Assembly (NCBI GenBank): GCA_026985075.1
Contig: JALSQX010000104.1
Coordinates: forward strand, 1-64,000
Reading direction: 5' to 3'
Length of the DNA stretch: 64,000 bases
DNA from: Blastocatellia bacterium
Lineage (GTDB): Bacteria; Acidobacteriota; Blastocatellia; HR10; J050
Shown here: one piece after another, positions 17,126 through 24,601 of the stretch
How positions within the stretch are numbered: the stretch's first letter is position 1
Layout of the letters: every line of letters begins with the position of its first letter
Made by a program: the position numbers and the translations under genes
The notes under the pieces: model-generated
Databases searched by the model: none
What the model was told of the DNA's origin: nothing
The model's input: the letters and a program-made list of their open reading frames with translations, nothing else

Positions 17126-17809
17126 TTATTCTCCCTCCTGATCGACAAGCCAGTAGATGACGATATCAGGATCCTCCGTCACCAGCTTGACGACCAGTTG
17201 ATCGGAGCCTGATGGCGGCTCGACGGTGATCGATTCGCTATCCGGAATTTTCAGAGGCGGGCGCTTCGCATGAGCGGGGCCAGTCCGGAAGCGTCCAGAA
17301 GCTCGGCGCCTGCGAGCGATCCGGGCATTCGGCGCCTGCGCCGGTTTCTTGCCTGCAGGGAGCGCCCGCGTGAGACGTCCCGGTTCATCGAGGAGAGCCG
17401 GAGAGTGCGACGAGGCGCCGATGTCTTGGACTCCAGGCGACTCCGATGCCTCTCTTCTCGACCACTGGAAGACCACGAGAGTGGCCGCAATCACCACCAG
17501 CATGATGCCGGCCAGACCAGCTGGCCACGACCATCTCCGGAGAATGCCCAGCCCACGCGCCGATGTTTGCAGGCTCTCGCGCGTGGCTATCTCCGCCAGC
17601 ACGCTCCGACGGATGCCCTCGAGCACATGATGATCCACCGGTTCGCCACGCAGGCTGTACAGGGCATTTCGCATGTCTTCCAAGTCGCGGATGAAGGTGC
17701 GACAGGTCGAGCACGACTGGAGATGGCGTTCTGCGCGACGCTCCCGCCGGGGCGACAGCTCGCCACCGATGTACAGCGCCATCATTCGTTCCCATCGCCG
17801 GCAACTCAC
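17126..17809 (-). CDS. Anti-sigma factor with zinc-finger (zf-HC2) domain
   Basis: The N-terminal ~45 residues contain the HxxxCxxC motif (HLQSCSTC) after RRERRAER, the anti-sigma zinc domain that clamps ECF sigma factors. One transmembrane helix follows at ~95-115 (WPAGLAGIMLVVIAATLVVF), and the C-terminal ~110 residues are periplasmic, Pro/Arg-rich and end acidic. Its ATG overlaps the sigma gene stop by 4 bases, giving the tight stoichiometric coupling usual for sigma/anti-sigma pairs. The secretin-type protein follows 2 bases on. The signal sensed is unknown; an envelope cue is inferred from the membrane span and the third gene. Confidence 0.8.
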   Translation of the reverse strand: MSCRRWERMMALYIGGELSPRRERRAERHLQSCSTCRTFIRDLEDMRNALYSLRGEPVDHHVLEGIRRSVLAEIATRESLQTSARGLGILRRWSWPAGLAGIMLVVIAATLVVFQWSRREASESPGVQDIGASSHSPALLDEPGRLTRALPAGKKPAQAPNARIARRRRASGRFRTGPAHAKRPPLKIPDSESITVEPPSGSDQLVVKLVTEDPDIVIYWLVDQEGE

Positions 17810-18423
17810 GATTGTCCCTCCCGAACGCGATCGACGAATCTCTTGAGTTTGACGCGCGCGCGACTGAGGTGTGATCGCACCGTCGATGCCGATGAACCGA
17901 GAAGGCGCGCTACATCCTCGGTCGAAAGACCTTCGATATCGCGAAGCACAATGACCGCTCGCTCATTCTCAGAGAGCGTTTTCAATCCTTCGGCGAGAAT
18001 ACGGCGTTGCTCGGCGAACTCCGCTCCCCATTCGGTCTTCATCGAATCGACGAGCGCATCCGCATCAACGTCATCCAGCGAGACCGTCATGTTTCTCCGC
18101 CTTCTTCTGACCAGATCGTGACAGACGTTCACCGTCACGCGATAGAGCCAGGGCACCAATTCGCGTTTCTCGTCGAGTCGGGACAGGTGCTTGTAGAGTC
18201 GCAGGAAAACTTCCTGGGTGGCATCTTGAGCATCTTCCCGGTGCCCGAGAAGCCGCAGAGCGAGTCGATAAATCCGGCGTTCGTGTCGGATCATGAGCGT
18301 CTCGAACGCATGGGTATCTCCTGCCTTCGCCTGTGCGATCAGGTGCGCCGTGGTACTGGATGGCTCTTCCTGGGGCTGTCGGCCCGCCATCGCCAGGATC
18401 ATCTCTGCCGGTTCCGCTCGCAT
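17806..18423 (-). CDS. ECF-type RNA polymerase sigma factor
   Basis: A 205-residue sigma-70 family protein with only regions 2 and 4. Region 2 reads LMIRHERRIYRLALRLLGHREDAQDATQEVFLR (2.1-2.2), then LVPWLYRVTVNVCHDLVRRRRR (2.3-2.4). Region 4 reads LSENERAVIVLRDIEGLSTEDVA then LGSSASTVRSHLSRAR, the -35 recognition helix. No region 3 or 1.1 is present. Start ATG 18423 is preceded by GGGAGCTTGGGG; an internal Met eight codons later is possible. The gene leads a three-gene minus-strand operon and is probably autoregulated, as ECF factors usually are, but I could not identify its promoter confidently in the AT-rich stretch near 18.45-18.55 kb. Confidence 0.88.
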   Translation of the reverse strand: MRAEPAEMILAMAGRQPQEEPSSTTAHLIAQAKAGDTHAFETLMIRHERRIYRLALRLLGHREDAQDATQEVFLRLYKHLSRLDEKRELVPWLYRVTVNVCHDLVRRRRRNMTVSLDDVDADALVDSMKTEWGAEFAEQRRILAEGLKTLSENERAVIVLRDIEGLSTEDVARLLGSSASTVRSHLSRARVKLKRFVDRVREGQS

Positions 18424-18597
18424 GCCCCAAGCTCCCGGGAGGAAGCCTCCCTTTACATATACTCACTGACCGGGCCATTCGTTGAGTTTTTTTCCATATG
18501 GAGCTCGTTCCCTCGGGTTCCGTTCAAAATGCCCGGTTGCTGCAAGCTTTTATTGATCTTCGCATTCCCACAGGGGCAGTGTATCATAGCTGGCACT

Positions 18598-18960
18598 ATG
18601 AGACCGAGTGGGAGTGCAGAAGCATTGGAGGGTCGTCGTTGGATTGCTGGCTGGCTGCTGCAAGGAGGCCAGGGGATGCGGGAAGTCGCCCGCCTGGTTG
18701 GTGCAGCCCCCTCGTCGGTGTCTCGCTGGGAGCAAGCCCTGGAGCGAGAGGGGATAAAGAGGCTCCGAGCCCGTCGGCATCTAGGGAAGCCACCGAAGCC
18801 GACCTCCCAACAGAAGCAGGTGTTGGCGGGGATACGGCGAGCCGGGGCGCGGGTTGCTGGTTTTGCCACCGATCTATGGACTCTGGCACGGGCGGCTCAG
18901 GTGATCGCACGTCACTTTGGCAGGACGAAGTCTCTTCGAGATGGGAGAGTTCCAGTATGA
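18598..18960 (+). pseudogene. Truncated IS630-family transposase (N-terminal HTH only)
   Basis: A 120-codon frame encodes RRWIAGWLLQGGQGMREVAR, then APSSVSRWEQALEREG, KPTSQQKQVLAG and a GFATDLWTLARAAQVIARHFG segment. This is the DNA-binding N-terminal half of IS630-type transposases. The catalytic DDE half is absent; after the HTH the frame runs a few codons into unrelated sequence and stops inside the start of the next gene. It is therefore an insertion-sequence remnant. It lies at the left end of the accessory region that carries the restriction locus. Terminal inverted repeats were not identified. Confidence 0.75.
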
Positions 18961-20237
18961 GCTGGGCACGGATTGTGATCATTACGGCTGGAACCCGTGG
19001 GGACGTGCAGCCCTATGTGGCTTTGGGTGAGGCCCTGAAGGAAGCTGGATTTGCCGTGAGGATGATCACTCACCCGGACTTCCGGGCGATGGTGGAGGCC
19101 GCGGGGCTGGATTTTCATTCTATCGGGATTGGAATCCGAGAGCGAGTACGGGGGCCTGAGGGGGCCACATTTGTCCGCAAGGCTGATCGTCCCTTTCACC
19201 TGATCCAGGGGATCATGCGCGCCTTTCTCCAGCACGTGGATGAGGTGATGGATCGGCTTGTGGCGGGTTGCGAGGACGCCGACATCCTGGTGTTTTCAGG
19301 CCTCGGATTTCCTGCCTTTCACATTGCTGAAGCACGCAACATGCCTGCTGTCGCGGCCTATCTCCAGCCCCTCACGCCCACATCGGCCTTTCCCGCCCCC
19401 ATCGGGTCCTTCCCCTCCTGGCTGCGCACTCCCTGGACCAACCGGGCAACATATATCCTGGCGCAGCTTTTTTCCTGGTGGATGGTGCGCAAACCTTCCA
19501 ACGGCCTGCGCCAGCGCCTGGGACTTCAGTCCTTAGGCCTGCGGGGACCTTTTCCCCACATCCGCCAGGGTGTGCTGCCTCACCTTTACGCTTTCAGCGC
19601 CCACGTCGTGCCCTGCCCTCCAGACTGGCCCGAATGGGCCCACATCACCGGCTACTGGTTCTGCAAGACGCCGGCTTTCACCGCGCCGGCAGAGCTTGCA
19701 CAGTTTCTCGAAAACCATCACCCTGTGATCTATATCGGCTTCGGGAGCTTGCACCTTCCCCATCCTGACGAGGTCCTATCCGAGATCTTTCAGGCCCTCG
19801 AACGTTTGGATGTGTTCGCGGTGATGAGCAGAGGATGGGGCGAATGGGAGGTCGTCTCCCATCCCCGGGTGTTCTGGGTGGAGGAGATCCCCCATGAGTG
19901 GCTTTTTCCCCGTGTGGAGGCTGTGGTGCATCATGGGGGTGCTGGGACCACGGCTATGGGCCTTCGGTTTGGAAGGCCCACTGTGATCATGCCCTTTCTT
20001 GCAGATCAATTTTTCTGGGGAGAACGAGTGGAAGCTCTCGGAGTGGGCCGGATGCTGCCTCGGGCTCGAAACCTGAAAGCCGCGCGGCTGTATCGTGTGC
20101 TGAAGGACGTTTTATCTTCGGAAGAGATGCGCGAGAAGGCTGAAGCCCTCGGCGTTCTCATCCGGGAAGAAAGGGGGTTGGAACAGGCGGTGGAGAAGAT
20201 CCAGACTCTACTTGACGAGGCTCGAAGGAACCGTTGA
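18957..20237 (+). CDS. GT1-family glycosyltransferase (sterol/MGT-type)
   Basis: A 426-residue GT-B glycosyltransferase. The N-terminal half starts with ARIVIITAGTRGDVQPYVAL, the GTRGDxxP motif typical of sterol-glucosyltransferase-like and antibiotic glycosyltransferases. The donor half has VIYIGFGSLHLPHP, WVEEIPHEWLFPRVEAVVHH and HHGGAGTTAMGLRFGRPTVI (the HGGAGT block). ATG 18957 overlaps the remnant transposase frame, so the insertion sequence was cut very near this gene. Codon choice (many ctg/ggg) looks unlike that of the native-looking left arm, suggesting separate acquisition. Acceptor unknown. It is not a recent duplicate of the glycosyltransferase at 136-1560. Confidence 0.82.
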   Translation: MSWARIVIITAGTRGDVQPYVALGEALKEAGFAVRMITHPDFRAMVEAAGLDFHSIGIGIRERVRGPEGATFVRKADRPFHLIQGIMRAFLQHVDEVMDRLVAGCEDADILVFSGLGFPAFHIAEARNMPAVAAYLQPLTPTSAFPAPIGSFPSWLRTPWTNRATYILAQLFSWWMVRKPSNGLRQRLGLQSLGLRGPFPHIRQGVLPHLYAFSAHVVPCPPDWPEWAHITGYWFCKTPAFTAPAELAQFLENHHPVIYIGFGSLHLPHPDEVLSEIFQALERLDVFAVMSRGWGEWEVVSHPRVFWVEEIPHEWLFPRVEAVVHHGGAGTTAMGLRFGRPTVIMPFLADQFFWGERVEALGVGRMLPRARNLKAARLYRVLKDVLSSEEMREKAEALGVLIREERGLEQAVEKIQTLLDEARRNR

Positions 20238-20281
20238 GGGTGTCCCGAGGCTATATAAGGGATCTCAGGGAGTGCTAGGTC

Positions 20282-20794
20282 TCAAGAAAACTGAAGGTCT
20301 TCGATGCGTTGATCGAGGAGCGCCTCGGGAGCCTTGAGGCCCGGGCTCGGGATAGGAGACGGGACATTGTCATGAGGCTTTCTCACGGAGCTGACCGAGG
20401 GGATAGAAGCGACGCACAAACAGGAGCCAAGCGCGCGCGAAGGCTTTCTCCCACAGGGGTGGCGGAATGTCGTCGGAAAGCTCCAGCAGGGTGAAGGAAA
20501 CTCACGATGGCGCTGAGCGCGAGCGTGCACAAGGCGGAATGTCGTCGGAAAGCTCCAGCAGGGTGAAGGGGTTCCGCTCCAGGTCCTCCACGTCCACCCT
20601 CGCCAAAAGCCGCTCGATGGCCTTGCGGGCTGCGGTCGGGCTCTTGCCTCGCACCCGCCGGTCATGGCCGGCAACCGCAACTGGCGCGCCCGCCAATATC
20701 CCTCTATCAGCTCACCGAGCACTCAGACCTGCTCCCGCGGGAGGCCCGAGATGCTCAGCATAAACTTTTGAATGTCTCGTCGTTTTAGTCTCAT
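20282..20794 (-). pseudogene. Decayed minus-strand gene with nonsense and frameshift lesions
   Basis: From an ATG at 20794 with GGAGGG just upstream, the minus strand reads MRLKRRDIQKFMLSISGLP and then hits an in-frame TGA at 20723-20725. The same frame continues VLGELIEGYWRARQ. The coding look then moves to another frame (KSPTAARKAIERLLARVDVE, then NPFTLLELSDDIPP). These pieces look like one short ancestral protein broken by a stop, a frameshift and an internal 72-base duplication. I do not recognise the family. The remainder of 20238-20994 shows no intact gene. Confidence 0.5.
20461..20569. repeat. 37-bp direct repeat, two copies 72 bp apart
   Basis: The 37-base sequence beginning GGCGGAATGTCGTCGGAAAG occurs at 20461-20497 and again, identical, at 20533-20569. 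The offset is 72 bases (24 codons), so the duplication is in frame within the decayed minus-strand gene. Exact identity implies it arose recently, after or during decay of that gene. Confidence 0.85.
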
Positions 20795-20799
20795 GATTT

Positions 20800-20853
20800 C
20801 CCTCCTGATGGAAGTATTTCCCCCTGATTTTGCTTCATCAGGAGGGCTTTTTC
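20800..20853 (+). terminator. Hairpin with T-run, possible terminator or SD-occluding stem
   Basis: CCCTCCTGATG at 20800-20810 pairs with CATCAGGAGGG at 20836-20846, a perfect 11-bp stem, followed on the plus strand by CTTTTT. That is the form of a rho-independent terminator for plus-strand transcripts arriving from the glycosyltransferase side. On the minus strand the same stem contains the GGAGGG ribosome site of the decayed gene starting at 20794, so it could also have controlled its translation. Confidence 0.5.
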
Positions 20854-20994
20854 CATGGTCCATTTCCTGCCTCGATCTCAGAGCAATCTCTTGACGCCAA
20901 CTCTCATCAACGGTAAGCTGTGGTGATGTGTGAGGTATAGTGGCGCAAATTTTGCCTCGCGGCCAAGTATGCCTGCCGCAGGGAGGTACTTCCA

Positions 20995-21268
20995 ATGGAT
21001 GGAAGACCAGGCGACGTCCTGACCATTGACGAGTTGTCTGCCTACCTGAAGATACCGAAATCGACGCTCTACAAGCTCGTTGGGGAATGTCCCGTGCCAG
21101 AAGATTGGCCGCCATTGGCGCTTCCGAAAAGAAACCATCGACCGCTGGTTAGAAGAGGGGTTCAACGTGACGATAAATCGGCAGGAGAGCCGATTTGAAC
21201 GCGCCAAAGATGCGCCCGAAAGGCGAGGGCCGGGGAAGGCCCGAGTCAAAGAAGGAGGAAACGAGTAA
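20995..21268 (+). pseudogene. Excisionase-type HTH regulator of the restriction locus, frameshifted
   Basis: ATG 20995, 7 bases after GGGAGGT, starts MDGRPGDVLTIDELSAYL, then KIPKSTLYKLV: the first part of a MerR/excisionase-type winged HTH (DNA-binding domain, HTH_17). The rest of the domain, QKIGRHWRFRKETIDRWLEE, is in the frame that is one base further on, read from about 21080 and ending at 21268. The gene is thus interrupted by an indel near 21075-21090. Small HTH proteins of this kind commonly precede type I restriction genes. Either it is dead, or the frameshift is an assembly error; hsdM downstream has a similar lesion. Confidence 0.65.
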
Positions 21269-21399
21269 TGGCGGAGCCCTTGGCGGATCAGATCCTGCGA
21301 AAGATCGGCGAGCAGCAGGCCAAGGCCAGCGAATGCCCTACGTTGTACGTCAACTTCTACGGAAACACCTCAAGAGAGGTGAGAACCTATGCCGCTTGA
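21268..21399 (+). CDS. Small protein preceding hsdM
   Basis: A 43-codon frame starts at ATG 21268, overlapping the stop of the HTH frame, with AAGGAGGAA about 6 bases upstream. It encodes [20 protein letters not shown], continuing through [15 protein letters not shown] to a stop at 21397-21399, 11 bases inside hsdM. The excellent ribosome site and the overlap at both ends argue that it is translated and couples hsdM translation to the HTH gene. Function unknown; no known motif seen. Confidence 0.5.
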   Translation: MAEPLADQILRKIGEQQAKASECPTLYVNFYGNTSREVRTYAA

Positions 21400-22962
21400 T
21401 ATTACGACGCTGGAGTCTTGGTTATGGGACGCGGCCTGCGCCATCCGCGGGCCAGTGGACGCGCCCAAATTCAAGGACTACATCCTGCCGCTGGTGTTTC
21501 TCAAACGCCTTTCCGATGTGTTCGAGGACGAGATCGACCGCCTGGCGGAGGAGTACGGCCAGCGCAAAACCGCCCTCAGCCTCGTAGAGGCGGAGCGGGA
21601 TCAGGGCATCATCGCCGGCGGACGTGGCTCGGTGCGCTTCTACATCCCCGAAGAAGCCCGCTGGGAGAGCATTCGCCGCCACGGTCAGATAGGCCTGGGG
21701 CAATACCTGACCGACGCGGTGCGGGCGGTGCCCGGGAGAATCCTCGCCTGCAAGGCGTCATCGATCTGGTCGATTTCAACGCCACTGCTGCCGGGCAGCG
21801 CATCGTGCCCGATGAATATCTTGCTAAACTGATAGATGTGCTCTCCCGCCACCGGCTGGGACTCCGCGACGTGGAGCCGGACATCCTGGGCCGGGCCTAC
21901 GAGTACCTGCTACGCAAGTTCGCCGAGGGGCAAGGCCAGAGCGCTGGCGAGTTCTACACCCCGCGCGAGGTGGCCATTCTCATGGCCCGCATCCTGGAGC
22001 CGGAGCCCGGCATGACGGTGTACGATCCCACCTGCGGGTCGGGCGGTCTGCTCATCAAGTGCCACCTGCGTTTGCTGGAAACCTATGGCGTGCGGGAAAA
22101 CGGGCGTCGTCGCCTGCCCTCGACGGTTGCGCCCCTGCGCCTGTACGGTGAGGAGATCAACCCGGCCACCTTCGCCATGGCCCGCATGAACGCGGTCATC
22201 CACGACATGGAGACCGACATCCGGTTGGGTGACACCATGCGCAACCCCGCCTTTAAGGACACCGCCGGCCGCCTTCAGACCTTCGACATGGTCACGGCCA
22301 ATCCCATGTGGAATCAGAACTTCTCAGCCGAGGTGTACGAAAACGACCCCTATGAGCGCTTCGCCTTCGGTATCCCACCCTCTTCCAGCGCGGACTGGGG
22401 CTGGCTGCAACATATGCTGGCTTCCCTCAACGACCCGGGGCGCATGGCCGTGGTGCTCGACACCGGCGCGGTCAGCCGCGGCAGCGGCAACCAGGGAAGC
22501 AACCGCGAGCGGGCCATCCGCAAGGCTTTTGTGGAGCGCGATCTCATCGAAGCCGTCGTGCTGCTTCCGGAAAATCTGTTCTACAACACCACTGCGCCCG
22601 GCATCATCCTGGTCGTCAACCGCAAGAAGCGGCGTCCGGGAGAGATCCTGCTCATCAACGCCTCCAGGCTGTTCGCCAAGGGACGACCCAAGAGCTACCT
22701 GGCCGGTGAGCACATCGAGGCGATCGCCCGCGCCTACCACGGGTGGACCGCAGAGGAAGGGCTTTCGGCCATCATCACCCAGGAAGAGGCGGCCCGCAAT
22801 GATTACAACCTGTCGCCGAGCCGGTACGTCGTCAGTAGCGAGCAGGAGGAGGTTCTGCCCCTGGAGGAGGCAGTGGTTCTCTTGCGCGAGGCCGAAGAGG
22901 AGCGAAGGGAGGCTGACAGGAAGCTCAACGAGGTGTTGGAGTTCCTGGGGCTGGATGGGTAA
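21389..22962 (+). CDS. hsdM: Type I restriction-modification methyltransferase subunit, one frameshift
   Basis: DNA N6-adenine methyltransferase (M) subunit, about 524 residues if repaired. The N-terminal helical bundle is read in frame from ATG 21389 ([40 protein letters not shown]). The frame then breaks at about 21730, where GTGCCCGGG seems to lack one G. From there the other frame continues [36 protein letters not shown], motif [13 protein letters not shown] and motif [14 protein letters not shown] replaces the more usual NPPF/NPPY, a known variant type. A single-base deletion means the gene is either inactive, rescued by frameshifting, or a sequencing error. It partners hsdS (31079) and hsdR (33738). 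Confidence 0.85.
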
Positions 22963-22966
22963 GCGC

Positions 22967-24313
22967 ATGTCCAAGATCGATCGACAAGAGGGTGAAACCC
23001 TGGAGTTCAAAAGGCAGTGGACCGACAGGGCCCTGGAGGACCTGGCGGCCTTTGCCAACACCCAAGGGGGGATGCTTCTTATCGGCATCAGGGATGACGG
23101 CGAGATCGTGGGCGACAGAGCCGACGACCGGGAACTCCAGCGGATTGCCAACCTCATCGCTGCTCATCTGGGGATCACCCCATCGATTCAGGTGGTCGAG
23201 ATGCAAGGGCTCCCGGTGGTGGAAATTTGGGTCGACCCGGCCCGCGGGTTGGTTCCCTGCAGTGGACGGTATCTTCGCCGGGTGGGCACGACGAACCGCG
23301 ATTTTTCACCCGATGAACTGGCCCGGCACATCCTCACGCGTTCCGGGAGGAATTGGGACAGCCTGCCCAGCGAGTGGACCTTAGAGGAGGTTGACCTGGA
23401 GGCCCTGAGCCAGTTCGCCCGTCTGGCCCGACCCAGACTTCCTCATTTCGATCCCTCCAATCCCGAACAGAGCTTGCGGAACCTCAACCTCTTGGAAGGG
23501 GACCGGCTGAAGAACGCGGGCGTCTTGCTTTTTGGAAAGCGGCCCCAGCGCCTGTTTCCCCAGGCCCAGGTCCGCATCGGCATCTTCCGTGGCACGGAGA
23601 TTCTGGACAGCCACGATTTCACGGGTACCCTGTGGGATCAACTGAACGACGCTATGGATCGCTTTCGCCAGGTGCTCAAGGTGCGCTTCGACATTCAAGT
23701 GGAAGAACCTTCCTTAGAGGGGCTTCAGCGTAAGGAGATATGGGAGTACCCGCTGGAGGCCCTGCGGGAGGCGGTGGCAAACGCTCTCATCCACCGGGAT
23801 TACACCTATCCGGCGGACATCCAGATTCGGTTGGAAGAAGACCGCCTGGAGGTCTGGAATCCGGGCGAACTGCCCCCACCTCTGACACCGGAGGCGCTTT
23901 ACGGCCCGCACTCGTCAGTGCTTCGCAACCCGCTCATTGCGCAAGCCTTCTACTTTGGTGGCGTCATCGAGCGTTGGGGCACGGGCACTACGCGCATCAT
24001 CCGTCTCTGCCGTGAGCAAGGGCTGCCGGACCCCGAGTTCGCCCACTGGCAGGGCGGCGTCTTGGTCACCTTCGCCAAGGACCCCTATACGCCGGAGCGC
24101 TTGCGGGCGATGGGGCTCAGCGAGCGGCAGATCAAGGCGGTGATGTATGTCAAGGAACGAGGAAGCATCAGCAACAGGGAGTATCGAGAATTGAACGCTG
24201 TTTCTGATGAGGCAGCCAGACTGGATCTCAAGCAGCTTGTCGAGATGGGCGTCCTTGTAGTGCAAGGAAAAGGGAGAAGTGTTCGCTATGTCCTATCCAG
24301 AGCTGGCGATTAG
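22967..24313 (+). CDS. AlbA_2/Schlafen-type DNA-binding protein with HATPase_c_4 C-terminus
   Basis: A 448-residue protein. The N-terminal ~120 residues carry EGETLEFKRQW and LAAFANTQGGMLLIGIRDDG, the AlbA_2 (Schlafen-related) domain. The C-terminal half has LREAVANALIHRDYTYPADI, LEVWNPGELPPPLTPEAL and VIERWGTGTTRIIRL, the GHKL-type ATP-binding HATPase_c_4 region often annotated as RecG-like. A winged-helix end follows (SISNREYRELNAVSDEAARL). Such proteins are frequent passengers in type I restriction loci. ATG 22967 is preferred; ATG 22955 overlaps the hsdM stop. Role unknown; regulation or nucleic-acid sensing is plausible. Confidence 0.75.
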   Translation: MSKIDRQEGETLEFKRQWTDRALEDLAAFANTQGGMLLIGIRDDGEIVGDRADDRELQRIANLIAAHLGITPSIQVVEMQGLPVVEIWVDPARGLVPCSGRYLRRVGTTNRDFSPDELARHILTRSGRNWDSLPSEWTLEEVDLEALSQFARLARPRLPHFDPSNPEQSLRNLNLLEGDRLKNAGVLLFGKRPQRLFPQAQVRIGIFRGTEILDSHDFTGTLWDQLNDAMDRFRQVLKVRFDIQVEEPSLEGLQRKEIWEYPLEALREAVANALIHRDYTYPADIQIRLEEDRLEVWNPGELPPPLTPEALYGPHSSVLRNPLIAQAFYFGGVIERWGTGTTRIIRLCREQGLPDPEFAHWQGGVLVTFAKDPYTPERLRAMGLSERQIKAVMYVKERGSISNREYRELNAVSDEAARLDLKQLVEMGVLVVQGKGRSVRYVLSRAGD

Positions 24314-24354
24314 TTGGCGTTTGGTTGGCGATTTTGGCGATTATTTGGCGATTG
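24304..24354 (+). repeat. Five phased TGGCG repeats ahead of the STAND gene
   Basis: TGGCG occurs at 24304, 24315, 24326, 24335 and 24346, i.e. spacings of 11, 11, 9 and 11, mostly as TTGGCGATT. The array starts in the last codons of the AlbA_2 gene and runs into the 288-base gap before the large NTPase gene. Near-helical phasing would place all motifs on one DNA face, as for an operator. The rest of the gap (24355-24601) is AT-richer and I see no gene in it. Confidence 0.5.
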
Positions 24355-24601
24355 GAAGCCTGCTGTCCGCTTCGGGAGCAGTGAAAGAGGAAGCACGATG
24401 TACCGGCGTGGATAACCTCAACTCAACGAAAGCTGTCAAAAGCTTCAAAAAGGGCTCAAATGGTTCACTTAAGGGCTCGGAAAAGGCCCAAAGGGTTGGG
24501 GCTTTCGAGATACGATTGCCTTTATGTTATATTTAGTAGGAACCATTTTATGAGAGGGCCAAAGACATGATTCGCACCGAAGAGCAAAGAGGTTTCGAAA
24601 G

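Noticed and set aside
18400-18600. Left attachment copy of the tRNA-Arg 3' end
   Set aside because: I looked by eye for the GATTCGAACCTGT-type T-arm sequence at the left border and did not find it, so no att pair is claimed.
20800-20853. Riboswitch in the hairpin region upstream of the restriction locus
   Set aside because: Only one simple stem with a T-run is seen; no conserved aptamer core.
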